DNA of 64,000 nucleotides from an uncultured Cytophagales bacterium (GCA_913057175.1 CAJXNP010000014.1:1-64000); one strand, 5' to 3'; positions 54,468-64,000 are shown, numbered from the stretch's first letter. A program made the numbers and translations. The notes: generated by a model not told the origin, from the letters alone.

Positions 54468-55562
54468 ATGAAGAGAATTGACCATCCACATAGCATCGAC
54501 GAATTGGTTTCAAATCCTGATTTTAGAAACTGGGCTCTTGAACAGGATCCTTCTCAGAATGCTTATTGGGAAAACCTAATCTCGAAAGATCAGCTTACAA
54601 AAGAAAGAATATTCCAGGCCAAACTGTTGGTTCTTACTTTAAACCGCCCGAAAGTTGAATTTAATACAGAGGATGAAAATATACTTTGGGATAGGGTCCA
54701 ATCCAGTATTGAATTACAACAAGAAAACGAAAATAAAGTCATACATATCAACCCCTATCCAGACGGTTCTGAAAATAAAACGAATTATAAATTTTCCATG
54801 TGGTGGAGAATTCTTGTGGCGTCGGTCGCAGTTTTTCTGATCACTTATTTTTCAATGGAATTCCAGAATCAGTCTGAACCAGTTGATCAGCCAGTAGCCA
54901 TGATTGAAAAGAAAGTGGCGAAAGGTCAGAAACTCAAACTCTATTTACCGGATGGTTCGAAGGTGGCATTGAATTCACAAAGCAAGATTGTCTACCCTGA
55001 AAAGTTTGAGGGCAATTTTCGTGAAGTAGAGATAGAAGGTGAGGTATACTTTGAAGTAATGAAAGATTCACTAAAGCCCTTCATTGTAAAAAGTAAGGAT
55101 ATGATTACGGAAGTGTTGGGTACTTCTTTTAATGTTAATTCCTACCCTGGATCTGTAAATTCAACAGTTTCGCTTTTGGAAGGAAAAGTCAAGGTTAGCC
55201 TTGTAAATCCTGAAGAAAATCGCAAAATTGAAGAAGCATTAACCATTGATCCCGGAGAAGAAATTACCTTCCATACACCCTCCGGTGTTCTTTCAAAAGG
55301 ACAAATTTTGAATAAATATAAGCTTCAGTGGGTTGACGGCGTACTTGCCTTCAACAGGGAGAAGCTTCCCGATGTATTTAATAAGCTTGAAATGTGGTAT
55401 GGGGTGAGATTTGTGTTTAACAGGTCTCTGCCTCGTGACAAGGTTTTGACTGGTAAGTTTACAAACGAATACCTTGATAATGTTCTACAGAGCATAAACT
55501 ACACCGTTACCTTCGATTATGAAATTGATGGGGATACGGTTTATGTAAATTTCAAAAATTAA
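54468..55562 (+). CDS. FecR family anti-sigma / sigma-regulator
   Basis: A 364-residue single-pass inner-membrane protein. A short cytoplasmic part (1-105) leads to a transmembrane helix near 106-124 (WWRILVASVAVFLITYFS). The FecR periplasmic domain has VAKGQKLKLYLPDGSKVALN, YPEKFEGNFREVEIEGEVYF and ITEVLGTSFNVNSY with VSLLEGKVKVSL. A C-terminal DUF4974-type domain follows, GVLAFNREKLPDVFNKLEMW and VLTGKFTNEYLDNVLQSI, which resembles an STN fold. It should carry the signal from the STN domain of SusC to the ECF sigma factor. Confidence 0.95.
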   Translation: MKRIDHPHSIDELVSNPDFRNWALEQDPSQNAYWENLISKDQLTKERIFQAKLLVLTLNRPKVEFNTEDENILWDRVQSSIELQQENENKVIHINPYPDGSENKTNYKFSMWWRILVASVAVFLITYFSMEFQNQSEPVDQPVAMIEKKVAKGQKLKLYLPDGSKVALNSQSKIVYPEKFEGNFREVEIEGEVYFEVMKDSLKPFIVKSKDMITEVLGTSFNVNSYPGSVNSTVSLLEGKVKVSLVNPEENRKIEEALTIDPGEEITFHTPSGVLSKGQILNKYKLQWVDGVLAFNREKLPDVFNKLEMWYGVRFVFNRSLPRDKVLTGKFTNEYLDNVLQSINYTVTFDYEIDGDTVYVNFKN

Positions 55563-55567
55563 AAAGA

Positions 55568-55690
55568 TTAACTGCTTATGAAGTAAATTATCTACAGCCT
55601 ATCAAAAGCCACCTTGTGAAGCATAAGGGGTGATAAAACAAACCCGGCTCATTCAAATCTTGGCGGATCGAAATCAAGCCGGGCTGTAAT
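55568..55690 (+). other. Structured 5' leader of the SusC gene
   Basis: The 132-base gap between FecR and SusC holds two potential hairpins: CACCTT with AAGGGGTG (about 55610-55633, with a GG bulge) and CCCGGCT with AGCCGGG (about 55643-55683, long loop). They could attenuate read-through from sigma/fecR into susC or stabilise the abundant SusC mRNA. No T-run follows, so neither is a normal terminator. Confidence 0.35.
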
Positions 55691-55717
55691 CATTTGTTTA
55701 ACGAACATCTTAAAATT

Positions 55718-58700
55718 ATGAAAAACTATTTACATTATCTGTATATGATTACTAAGTTTTCAATATATGGATTTATCATTCAGTGTTTTTTATTCTCAGC
55801 TTTGATGGCGAGCGAAGGTAATGCTCAGGTGAAAAACATTCAAGAAGTCAAAATGACCATAAGTCTGGATGATGCAACCGTACAAGAAGCTTTAGCAGAA
55901 ATTGAAGTAAAGACCGGATTTAGTTTTGTCTTCAATGAAAATGAGATAAAAAACGGAGAAAAGATTTTTTTAGAGGCAAGGGATATCTCTCTTGCAGACG
56001 TTTTGGAAGAAATTTCCAAACAGGCAGAAGTGAGCTTTAAACAGGTAAATCAAAATATCAGTGTAAAGCCGATTACAAAGAAAAATATAAGGATCACCCC
56101 GGATGAAAGGGTTTTTCAGGGCAGGACGATAACAGGTAAGGTAACAAGCGATGACGATCCGGAAGGATTACCAGGTGTAAACATTATCCTTCAGGGAACA
56201 GATAGGGGTACAGTTACGGACCTTGAAGGTAATTATAGCCTGGAAGTTGATGGCCCCGAATCTGTATTAGTCTTCAGTTCTATTGGTTTTGTTACGGAGG
56301 AAGTGAGAGTGGGAAATCAATCTGTTGTCAACATGCTAATGGTGCCGGATATAACCGCGTTAGAGGAAATAGTGGTTGTTGGTTATGGTACGCAAAAGAA
56401 AAGCGATCTTACGGGAGCAGTTAGCTCAGTCAATCCGGAAGAGATGACTAAACAAGCGACAAATGATGTAACCCAGATGATGCAGGGTAGGGTTGCCGGT
56501 GTATCAGTCACATCTGATGGACAACCTGGAGCAGCTCCTGCTGTACGTGTTCGTGGTGTTAGTACATTTGGATTAGGTGCCGGGGCAGAACCTCTTTATG
56601 TTGTTGACGGGTATCCAATGTCCGGTGGGATCAGGGATATCAACCCCAATGACATCGAATCGATCCAGGTATTGAAAGATGCAACTGCCGGGGCTATTTA
56701 CGGAAACAGGGCAGCAAATGGTGTGGTCATCATTACTACCAAGGGAGGAAGAAAAAACCAGGAATTCACAGTCGGGTTTAACGCCTACTATGGTTTGCAG
56801 ACCATTCCTCAGAGGCTACCGTTACTTCAAAGAGAAGGATATCAGGATATAATGAATGAAGCATTGATCAATGCCAATCAGCCGTTATTACCTGGTAATG
56901 ATCCCAATAGTCCTGAATTTATCGATGACATCGATACGGACTGGCAGGACGCCGGCTATAAGGATGGATATATTCAAAACTATAACCTCAATTTGAGTGG
57001 AGGTACTGAGAAGTCAACATATTATCTATCACTTGATTTTTTGGATAATGCGGGTACGTTGGTAGGAAGTGGTCCTGATTATAAGCGATATTCATTTAGA
57101 GTGAACTCTGAAACACAACTCGGCCGCGTAAAAATTGGGGAAAACGTTTATGGGATGAAATCGGATGAAAATCCGTTGTTTTTTACAACTACCATAAGTA
57201 TTCCAGGTAATAGGCCTTCATTGGTCAATGATTTGGTTCAAGCTGCTCCAACCATCCCCCTTTATGATGAAAACAGATTAGGTGGATTTGGTGGTGCTGA
57301 CCAGGATATTCATCAATCTATTACCCTGAACGTTCCCGGACTAAATACATTGATCGACAATTCAACTGTTGTTAATAGGATCCTTGCAAATGTCTATGGT
57401 GAGGTTGAAATTATTGATGGACTGACCTATAAATTAAATTTGCAATACGACAATACCTCGATTACAGATGAACTGTTTGTTCCGGAGTATGATTTGGGAT
57501 ATTTTTTCCCCGGACCAACTGCACAATACCAGGTAGGTGATCGTCAGTACAGTTCGTTCCTGGTTGAAAATACCTTGAGGTACGAAAACACATTCAATGA
57601 AAAACACTATTTGAATGTCATGCTTGGTCAATCCTACCAGGATTTTGAATCAAGGGAAATCAGGACCTTTGGATCAGGCTTGGAAGCTCCATATATTTTA
57701 TCACTTGGAAGTGCTGCAAATATTAGCGCTACAGACAATCAACAACCTTCCTCCATCGCTTCTTTGTTTGGAAGAGTCAATTACACCTTTGATGATCGGT
57801 ACCTTTTAACGGTGAATGTCAGGAGAGACGGATCTTCCAGATTTAATGAAGATAACCGATATGAAGTATTTCCTTCTGTAGGTCTTGCCTGGAAAATTCA
57901 TAATGATTTCAACTTACCAACCTGGATCACTGACTTGAAACTAAGAGGAGGATATGGACAACTTGGAAACCAGGAAATTGGAAATTTCAGATATTTACGA
58001 ACTGTTAACCGGGCTATTCCATATCAGTTTGGTCCCGACTTGGTTAATGACAGGGTGTTGGGAGCTGCTGTAACTATTCTTACCGATGCTGGAATCCAAT
58101 GGGAAACCAGGACAACCAGCAGTATTGCTTTAGATGCAGTTTTGTTAGATGGTCGGCTTGAATTTACAGCTGAATATTATGACAATACATCGGATGATGT
58201 CCTGATGGATCTGCCTATTCCTGGTGCCAATGGTTCATTGGAAGGACTTACCACCAATGCCGGATCTATCAAAAACTCCGGTATAGAATTATCTGCAGCC
58301 TACAGACAGTCTTTTGGCGATTTTGATATTTCTATCGAACCCAATTTTTATACCGTTAACAATGAAGTGTTGGATTTAGGCCCTCTAGAAAATATTCAGG
58401 AGGGTGGAGCCAGAACTGTTGTTGGTAGATCCATTGGAGAGCATTATGGCTATGTCTATGAAGGAATTTTCCAGGATGCTGGTCAAATTAATACCGTAGG
58501 TCCGGCAGATCCTAATTTTAATCCAAACGCCCATGCTTTTCAGACTCCACAAACTGCTCCTGGCGATGTCATGTTTGCAGATTTAAATGATGATGGTTCA
58601 GTTAATGATGCAGACCGGGACTTCCTGGGAAATGGTTTGCCAACCTATTACTATGGGATAAATATTGTTGCAAACTTCATGAACTTTGATTTTACCTTTT

Positions 58701-59179
58701 TTGGGTCCGGTAGTGGTGGAAACCTCATCAATAGCAATATTTATCGAGGTTTGATGGGATCTGATGCTTTTGGTTTTACCAACAGGCATGAGGATATATT
58801 AGGTAGGTGGACTCCGGAAAATACCGATACCGATATACCAAGAATGATCTATCAGGATCCAAATATTAATGGAAGGGATTCTGACCGGCCAGGATGGTTG
58901 CAAAAAGGAGATTATTTCAGGATCAATACCATTTCATTAGGCTATACCCTGCCTGAGGATCTTGTCGGTAAAATAAAAATGAAAAGTGCAAGGGTTTATG
59001 TGACCCTACAAAATGTTCACACTTTTATGAGTTACAAAGGTTACAATCCGGACTTCCAGTCTGGTACTCCAATTCCTGGTACAACCGACTTTGAAAATGG
59101 TATTCTGAATCCAGGATTTGATTACGGTACATTCCCAAGACCGAGAACGACAATGTTTGGTGTCCAAATTAAATTTTAA
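55718..59179 (+). CDS. SusC/RagA-type TonB-dependent receptor with STN domain
   Basis: A 1153-residue outer-membrane transporter. After a signal peptide (QCFLFSALMASEGNAQ) an STN domain occupies about residues 45-115 (ISLDDATVQEALAEIEVKTG), the part that signals to FecR. A carboxypeptidase-D-like beta sandwich follows (ITGKVTSDDDPEGLPGVNII), then the plug with EIVVVGYGTQKKSDLTGAV and QMMQGRVAGVSVTSDGQPGA, then the 22-strand barrel ending in RPRTTMFGVQIKF. It imports a nutrient using TonB energy, with SusD as lid. Start: ATG at 55718; a TTG at 55694 is less likely. susD starts inside the stop codon. Confidence 0.97.
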   Translation: MKNYLHYLYMITKFSIYGFIIQCFLFSALMASEGNAQVKNIQEVKMTISLDDATVQEALAEIEVKTGFSFVFNENEIKNGEKIFLEARDISLADVLEEISKQAEVSFKQVNQNISVKPITKKNIRITPDERVFQGRTITGKVTSDDDPEGLPGVNIILQGTDRGTVTDLEGNYSLEVDGPESVLVFSSIGFVTEEVRVGNQSVVNMLMVPDITALEEIVVVGYGTQKKSDLTGAVSSVNPEEMTKQATNDVTQMMQGRVAGVSVTSDGQPGAAPAVRVRGVSTFGLGAGAEPLYVVDGYPMSGGIRDINPNDIESIQVLKDATAGAIYGNRAANGVVIITTKGGRKNQEFTVGFNAYYGLQTIPQRLPLLQREGYQDIMNEALINANQPLLPGNDPNSPEFIDDIDTDWQDAGYKDGYIQNYNLNLSGGTEKSTYYLSLDFLDNAGTLVGSGPDYKRYSFRVNSETQLGRVKIGENVYGMKSDENPLFFTTTISIPGNRPSLVNDLVQAAPTIPLYDENRLGGFGGADQDIHQSITLNVPGLNTLIDNSTVVNRILANVYGEVEIIDGLTYKLNLQYDNTSITDELFVPEYDLGYFFPGPTAQYQVGDRQYSSFLVENTLRYENTFNEKHYLNVMLGQSYQDFESREIRTFGSGLEAPYILSLGSAANISATDNQQPSSIASLFGRVNYTFDDRYLLTVNVRRDGSSRFNEDNRYEVFPSVGLAWKIHNDFNLPTWITDLKLRGGYGQLGNQEIGNFRYLRTVNRAIPYQFGPDLVNDRVLGAAVTILTDAGIQWETRTTSSIALDAVLLDGRLEFTAEYYDNTSDDVLMDLPIPGANGSLEGLTTNAGSIKNSGIELSAAYRQSFGDFDISIEPNFYTVNNEVLDLGPLENIQEGGARTVVGRSIGEHYGYVYEGIFQDAGQINTVGPADPNFNPNAHAFQTPQTAPGDVMFADLNDDGSVNDADRDFLGNGLPTYYYGINIVANFMNFDFTFFGSGSGGNLINSNIYRGLMGSDAFGFTNRHEDILGRWTPENTDTDIPRMIYQDPNINGRDSDRPGWLQKGDYFRINTISLGYTLPEDLVGKIKMKSARVYVTLQNVHTFMSYKGYNPDFQSGTPIPGTTDFENGILNPGFDYGTFPRPRTTMFGVQIKF

Positions 59180-60738
59180 TGATCATGATTAAGAATATAA
59201 TTAAAATAACTGCATTCGTATGGGCGCTTTTTATTGTCCATGCATGTAATGACAAACTGGAAATACTTGATCCGAATAGACTTTTGGTGGAAGATTTTTA
59301 TCAGACACAAGATCAGGCTATTGCAGCTGTTGATGCGATATATAACACAATGATCATCGATGGAATGTATCAACGTATAACACCTACGATCGGTGATGGA
59401 AGAGGAGATGAGCTAACATCGCTGGGGGGATTTCCAATGTGGGAGCAAACAGCAAATTTTGTTATTCCGCCTACGGAATTATTTGTTCAGTTTGCCTGGG
59501 ACCATCATTACATTATGATTTCAAGAGCCAATCAGGTCCTGGAACAAGTTCCCGATATTCCTGATGTCGATGAAGATCTAAGACAAAGATTATTGGGACA
59601 AGCGTATTTCCTGAGAGGATTTGCCTATTTTACCCTGGCTAATATCTTCGATAATCCTGTTTTAGTCCTGGAAACCCCCGAAGGTCAGCAAGATTTTTAT
59701 CCCTCAAATGAAGGAGTTACGCAAACCGATGTATATGCACAGGCAAAAGCGGATGTCTCCCAATCGATCAATATGCTACCACTAGATTACAATTCTGTAA
59801 ATGGTCCTGACAATGGCCAGGTAGGTAGAGTTACAAGAGGAGCAGCTAATTCTCTCATGGGTAAAATTTTGCTATATGAAGGAGATTACTCAGCTGCGCT
59901 ACCTTATTTCCAGGCAGTTGTTGAGTCAAATGTTTATGAACTTGCGCCAAATTATGCGGATCTTTTTTCGCAGGATCCAATTGTTGAAGCTTCCAATCCA
60001 GGTAAAATTTTCTGGGTTGAATTTACCCAAAGCCAAAATCCGGGGGACAACTGGGGTGGTGACCCAAATGCAAGCTGGAAGCAATTCTCAGCATTGGCGC
60101 CCACTTATTCCAGAGCTGATTTTAGTGACTACGGCCCAACGGAATTTCTATATAATGAAATGAGGGAAGAGCGAACAATTGATGATCTTTTGGACGAGAG
60201 GTTTTCGGCTACAATTTTATCGTATGAGCCAGAGCAGGGTGATACGACAGCTTACGGTCAGCCATGGCCTTATGGTCCGGATGAATACTGGATCAAAAAA
60301 TATACGTTGGCCGCTACTGGTGGGAATCCATTTACTTGCGGTATCAATTATCACCTGATCCGATTTGCAGATGTGTTGTTGATGTATGCAGAATGCCTGG
60401 CTAATACAGGAAATATGCCAGCAGCAGCAGCACAGGTTCAAAGAGTTCGTGACCGGGCTAATCTTCCTGATAGAGAGGCAGAATTTGCCGCTTATTCATT
60501 AGATGAATTCATGGAACAATTAGCCCATGAAAGGGTAATGGAGTTGGCAGTTGAGGGATTGAGATGGTACGATGCCACGAGATGGGGTTGGTTGGATGAT
60601 CAGGCAAAGCTGGCTGAATTAAGGGCAAATGACCCTGAAATTGAAAACTATGTACCGGCAAGAAAATTCATGCCTATTCCTCAGAATGAGTTGGATTTAA
60701 ATCCAAATATGGTTGGTAATTCAGTGAATAATCAATAG
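59179..60738 (+). CDS. SusD/RagB-type nutrient-binding lipoprotein
   Basis: A 519-residue surface lipoprotein that caps the SusC barrel. The leader ends in LFIVHACNDKLEILDPN (lipidated Cys). SusD family sequence includes ILDPNRLLVEDFYQTQDQAI, QAYFLRGFAYFTLANIFDNP, RGAANSLMGKILLYEGDYSA, and the C-terminal NYHLIRFADVLLMYAECLAN with HERVMELAVEGLRWYDATRW. The ATG overlaps the susC stop (TAATG), so the pair is translationally coupled. The final residues PIPQNELDLNPNMV are typical. A strong terminator follows. The substrate cannot be told from sequence. Confidence 0.97.
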   Translation: MIMIKNIIKITAFVWALFIVHACNDKLEILDPNRLLVEDFYQTQDQAIAAVDAIYNTMIIDGMYQRITPTIGDGRGDELTSLGGFPMWEQTANFVIPPTELFVQFAWDHHYIMISRANQVLEQVPDIPDVDEDLRQRLLGQAYFLRGFAYFTLANIFDNPVLVLETPEGQQDFYPSNEGVTQTDVYAQAKADVSQSINMLPLDYNSVNGPDNGQVGRVTRGAANSLMGKILLYEGDYSAALPYFQAVVESNVYELAPNYADLFSQDPIVEASNPGKIFWVEFTQSQNPGDNWGGDPNASWKQFSALAPTYSRADFSDYGPTEFLYNEMREERTIDDLLDERFSATILSYEPEQGDTTAYGQPWPYGPDEYWIKKYTLAATGGNPFTCGINYHLIRFADVLLMYAECLANTGNMPAAAAQVQRVRDRANLPDREAEFAAYSLDEFMEQLAHERVMELAVEGLRWYDATRWGWLDDQAKLAELRANDPEIENYVPARKFMPIPQNELDLNPNMVGNSVNNQ

Positions 60739-60754
60739 TGAACAAATTATATTG

Positions 60755-60789
60755 GAAGATGCGTGAGTTGACACGCATCTTCTTTTTTT
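60755..60789 (+). terminator. Rho-independent terminator after susD
   Basis: GAAGATGCGTG (60755-60765) pairs perfectly with CACGCATCTTC (60772-60782) around a six-base loop, followed by seven T residues. Confidence 0.92.
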
Positions 60790-60817
60790 AATCATTCATT
60801 TTCAAACCTAAAAATTG

Positions 60818-63800
60818 ATGCGCATTTTTTTTCGATTGCATTCATTTATCCTGATCGTAGTACTTGGATGTGTCGGAAGAGATCGTCAGCAATCGGATGC
60901 GCTGTTTCAAATGTTGTCAGCAGACCATACCGGGATATCCTTTGTCAATAGAATTGAGGAGAACGATTCTCTGAATATCCTCAATTACGAATACATGTTC
61001 AATGGCGGTGGGGTAGGCATTTTAGATGTCAACAACGATGGTTTGTCGGATATTTTTTTTACAGGGAATCAGGTTGCCAACGCACTTTATCTTAATCAGG
61101 GCAACCTTAAATTTAAAGATATCAGTCAATCGGCTGGAGTAAAGCTGGAAAATACCTGGTGTACAGGAATCTCAGTAGTTGACATCAACAGTGATGGATG
61201 GGATGACCTTTACATATCAGTTGGAGGGCCGGGAAATAAAAGCATTTTTCCCAATAAGCTTTTCATCAACCAGGGGGATTTAACTTTCGTGGAAATGGCT
61301 GATGATTACGGATTGGCAGATCCCGGTGAGTCAAATCAGGCTCTATTTTTTGATTACGACAAAGACGGTGACCTGGACATGTACCTGCTTACAGGCGGTG
61401 GATTGGAGAGATCGGCTATCACTGTGCGACCGATACAAATGGAAGGGCAAAGCAGAAATACGGATCAATTGTACCAGAACACTTATGATAGCCTGAAGGG
61501 ACACCCTGTGTTTACCAATGTTTCAAAACAGGCTGGAATCACCATAGAAGGTTACGGATTGGGTGTATCAGTGATCGATGTCAACCGTGATACGTGGCCG
61601 GATATTTATGTTTCCAATGATTATCTGTCGAGGGACCTGCTTTATGTCAACAATCAGGATGGAACATTCACAGACCAGTCGTTAAAATACTTTAAACATA
61701 CTTCTCATTTCTCCATGGGCAATGATGTTGGCGACATCAACAATGATGGCCTGATGGATATTATCACTGTGGACATGTTACCTGATGACAGAGTGAGAAA
61801 GAAGCTCATGTTTGATCCCAATCAGTACGATCGCTTCTATCAGTCTGTCCAATTAGGATATGGTTACCAATACATGCGAAATATGCTCCATTTGAATCAT
61901 GGGAAAGGTTTCAGTGAAATTGGTCAGTTAGCAGGAATTAGTCAGACGGACTGGAGCTGGGCGCCACTCATAGCTGATTTTGATAATGATGGCTATCAGG
62001 ATGTTTATATCACCAATGGTTTTGGCAAGGATATTACGGATCTTGATTTTGTCAATTTTCGAAGGGAAGCTTTTGCTCCGTTTGCCAATCAAATGAAAAT
62101 GCAAAAGGTTTTTCTGGATAGTATCAATAAGCGTCCCCCCATCAGTGTCTCCAATTACATTTTCAAGAATGAAGAAAATTTCACATTCTCAGACCAATCA
62201 GAAAAGTGGGGCATTAAAATTCCTTCTATTTCAAATGGCGCCGCCTATGCCGATTTGGATAATGATGGTGATCTTGAGATCATCGTCAATAACATTAACC
62301 ATGAGCCATTTATTTTTAAAAATACAACAATAGAGAAAAATTCTCCTACCGGTAGTTATGTAAGGGTCAAACTAATCGGTCCAAAACACAACCAAACCGG
62401 ATTTGAAACGAAAGTGATTTTATATCACAATAGGAAATCCCAGCATCGATATCATCAGGTTATAAGAGGATTTGAAAGTTCTATCGAGAATGTTCTTCAT
62501 TTTGGATTAGCTGCGGATTCTGTTGCTGATAGCTTAGAAGTTATCTGGCCGGATGGAAAGGTGAATCTTGTTTCTTCTCCAACCATCAATTCGACCATTG
62601 AAGTCGATTATCAAAATTCCACGTCAAACTCAACCAATGAAAATGTGATTATCAATGAATATTTTCAATTGATATCCAACTCTTCGATAAGCTATTTACA
62701 TAAAGAAATTGATTTCAATGACTTCAGGATTCAGCCGTCTTTACTCCACAAACATTCCAACCAGGGACCGGGTATTGCAGTTGGAGATGTTAATAAGGAT
62801 GGGAAAGATGACGTATTTATTGGTGGTGCTTATGGGGCATCAGGAAAAATATTCATACAAATAACGAATAGTAAATTTGAAGAGAAATCGATTTCCGGAG
62901 AAGAATTTGAAGATTTAGGCGCCATCTTTTTTGATGCGGATGGTGATAGTGATTTGGATCTCTATGTTTCCAGCGGAGGTTCTGAGCGATATCCCGGGCA
63001 CGCCGGATTCCAGGATCGGCTATATCTAAACGACAGAAACGGAAATTTTCAAATTAATCCGAATGCGCTTCCCAAAATTCTCACAAGTACTGGTTCAGTA
63101 ACAGCGGGAGACTACGATCTGGATGGGGACATGGATCTTTTTATTGGAGGAAGGCTTACTTCTACCAAATACCCTCAAATACCGGAAAGCTACTTACTGG
63201 AAAACAGGCAGGGAAAATTCATTGACGTTACGAATGAAGTAAGCCCTGAACTGCGTAGTATTGGGATGGTCACATCTGCCATCTGGACCGATTTCAACAA
63301 TGATCATCAGCCTGATTTAATCCTAGCCGGCGAATTCATGCGAATAACGTTTCTTGAAAATCAAAATGGCAAGTTAAAAGATATCACCGATCAAACCGAC
63401 CTGGCAAATTCCCTTGGTATGTGGAACAGCATTTTGCCAGTTGATATCGATAACGACGGAGACATGGATTATGTGGTAGGAAATATAGGTTTAAATACGC
63501 CATTCAAAGTTTCGACTGATAATCCTTTGAATGTTTACCATACCGATTTTGATAAAAATGGGACGATTGATCCCATTTATTCAGTTTCTGAAGATGGAAA
63601 AGAGTATCCGTTTTCTTCGTTCGATCAACTGAAAGCCCAAATCCCAATTCTGACAAAATACATTGCCAGTTATGGCCAGTTTGCAAAAATGACAACCAAT
63701 GATGTTTTGGAGCTATTCAAAAATGCCGAATACGAAACTTTATCATGTACAATTCAAACATCATCCATCATTGAAAATCTTGGTAGCAATCAATTCTCGA

Positions 63801-64000
63801 TAAAAGATCTTCCGATAGAAGCACAATTTGCTCCGGTAAACGGAATATTAGCCGAAGATATCAACCTCGATGGTCTTCAGGATCTCATTTTGGTTGGAAA
63901 TAATTACAGTCCGGAGGTGGCAAATGGACGGTTTGACGCTTCCATTGGCACGGTTCTTTTGAACCAGGGAAATGCTGAGTTTAAATCAGAAAAACATGCG
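60818..64000 (+). CDS. FG-GAP/VCBS-repeat lipoprotein with ASPIC/UnbV domain (3' truncated by window)
   Basis: An open frame of 1061 codons runs from the ATG at 60818 to the window end without a stop. The leader ends at LIVVLGCVGRD (lipidated Cys near residue 17). At least a dozen Asp-rich calcium-type motifs recur (DVNNDGLSD, DINSDGWDD, DFDNDGYQD, DIDNDGDMD), arranged as FG-GAP/VCBS beta-propeller blades. An ASPIC/UnbV-like segment lies near 525-600 (VIRGFESSIENVLHFGL and SLEVIWPDGK). Such CRTAC1-like lipoproteins often follow SusCD pairs in Bacteroidota; their task is not established. A terminator separates it from susD. Confidence 0.9.
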   Translation, partial: MRIFFRLHSFILIVVLGCVGRDRQQSDALFQMLSADHTGISFVNRIEENDSLNILNYEYMFNGGGVGILDVNNDGLSDIFFTGNQVANALYLNQGNLKFKDISQSAGVKLENTWCTGISVVDINSDGWDDLYISVGGPGNKSIFPNKLFINQGDLTFVEMADDYGLADPGESNQALFFDYDKDGDLDMYLLTGGGLERSAITVRPIQMEGQSRNTDQLYQNTYDSLKGHPVFTNVSKQAGITIEGYGLGVSVIDVNRDTWPDIYVSNDYLSRDLLYVNNQDGTFTDQSLKYFKHTSHFSMGNDVGDINNDGLMDIITVDMLPDDRVRKKLMFDPNQYDRFYQSVQLGYGYQYMRNMLHLNHGKGFSEIGQLAGISQTDWSWAPLIADFDNDGYQDVYITNGFGKDITDLDFVNFRREAFAPFANQMKMQKVFLDSINKRPPISVSNYIFKNEENFTFSDQSEKWGIKIPSISNGAAYADLDNDGDLEIIVNNINHEPFIFKNTTIEKNSPTGSYVRVKLIGPKHNQTGFETKVILYHNRKSQHRYHQVIRGFESSIENVLHFGLAADSVADSLEVIWPDGKVNLVSSPTINSTIEVDYQNSTSNSTNENVIINEYFQLISNSSISYLHKEIDFNDFRIQPSLLHKHSNQGPGIAVGDVNKDGKDDVFIGGAYGASGKIFIQITNSKFEEKSISGEEFEDLGAIFFDADGDSDLDLYVSSGGSERYPGHAGFQDRLYLNDRNGNFQINPNALPKILTSTGSVTAGDYDLDGDMDLFIGGRLTSTKYPQIPESYLLENRQGKFIDVTNEVSPELRSIGMVTSAIWTDFNNDHQPDLILAGEFMRITFLENQNGKLKDITDQTDLANSLGMWNSILPVDIDNDGDMDYVVGNIGLNTPFKVSTDNPLNVYHTDFDKNGTIDPIYSVSEDGKEYPFSSFDQLKAQIPILTKYIASYGQFAKMTTNDVLELFKNAEYETLSCTIQTSSIIENLGSNQFSIKDLPIEAQFAPVNGILAEDINLDGLQDLILVGNNYSPEVANGRFDASIGTVLLNQGNAEFKSEKHA

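Noticed and set aside
1-64000. CRISPR arrays, insertion sequences, prophage or defence genes
   Set aside because: No regularly spaced repeats, transposase, integrase, phage structural or restriction-type sequences were seen on either strand.

Overview
The window reads as a chromosomal segment of an AT-rich Bacteroidota bacterium, most likely of the Cytophagales type. Supporting signs are a SusC/SusD pair with ECF sigma and FecR genes, GSCFA, DUF5723, DUF5683, DUF6048 and DUF4301 family proteins, the small ribosomal protein THX, TAnnTTTG-type promoter boxes, and an rpsF-rpsR-rplI operon without ssb. I see no phage, insertion sequence, CRISPR array or defence island. Most of the region is core genome.

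Layout. 1-6.7 kb: a RecQ-family helicase, two unknown envelope proteins, a long PurF-type amidophosphoribosyltransferase, uracil-DNA glycosylase and ApaG. 6.8-12.7 kb: a probable cell-envelope operon (large lipoprotein, DUF5723 outer-membrane protein, PD40-OmpA protein) followed by an O-methyltransferase-like gene. 12.9-15.1 kb: a coiled-coil membrane protein, then ribosomal proteins S6, S18 and L9 with a textbook promoter and terminator. 15.2-22 kb: GSCFA protein, thioredoxin-domain (SPATA20-like) protein, PriA and a lipoprotein/DUF6048 pair. 22-32.7 kb, minus strand: SurE, an unknown secreted protein, RibBA, then the parA-parB-DUF5683-dapB-lepB cluster, then pyrG-yidC. 32.9-37.4 kb, plus strand: tRNA nucleotidyltransferase, a TPR protein, and an ECF sigma factor with a putative anti-sigma and a DUF4097-like secreted protein. 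37.4-39.5 kb: an FtsE-like ATPase, a 70-residue protein, SRP RNA, a 49-residue very acidic protein, a Cys-containing unknown and ribosomal protein THX. 39.6-46.8 kb, minus strand: MFS transporter, GH2 glycosidase, DUF4301 protein, prephenate dehydrogenase and an aminotransferase. 46.9-50.9 kb: a soluble five-PAS histidine kinase convergent with a LamG-OmpA fusion. 51.1-53.4 kb: a two-gene ergothioneine operon (egtB-egtD), then tRNA-Leu(GAG). 53.7-64 kb: an ECF sigma/FecR/SusC(with STN domain)/SusD locus followed by a lipoprotein with FG-GAP/VCBS repeats and an ASPIC/UnbV domain that runs off the window end.

How the genes work together. The final locus looks like a signal-transducing uptake system: ligand binding at SusCD is relayed through the STN domain to FecR and the sigma factor. 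No carbohydrate-active enzyme is visible beside it, so its substrate is unknown. The parAB-dapB-lepB and pyrG-yidC clusters link chromosome segregation, cell-wall precursor synthesis, nucleotide supply and protein export. The least explained items are the DUF4301 protein, which has motifs recalling UDP-glucose pyrophosphorylase, the PurF paralogue with an altered glutaminase loop, the 49-residue acidic protein next to SRP RNA, and two intergenic inverted-repeat elements near 5.4 kb and 35.15 kb. I did not find clear evidence of a wholly new multi-gene system.
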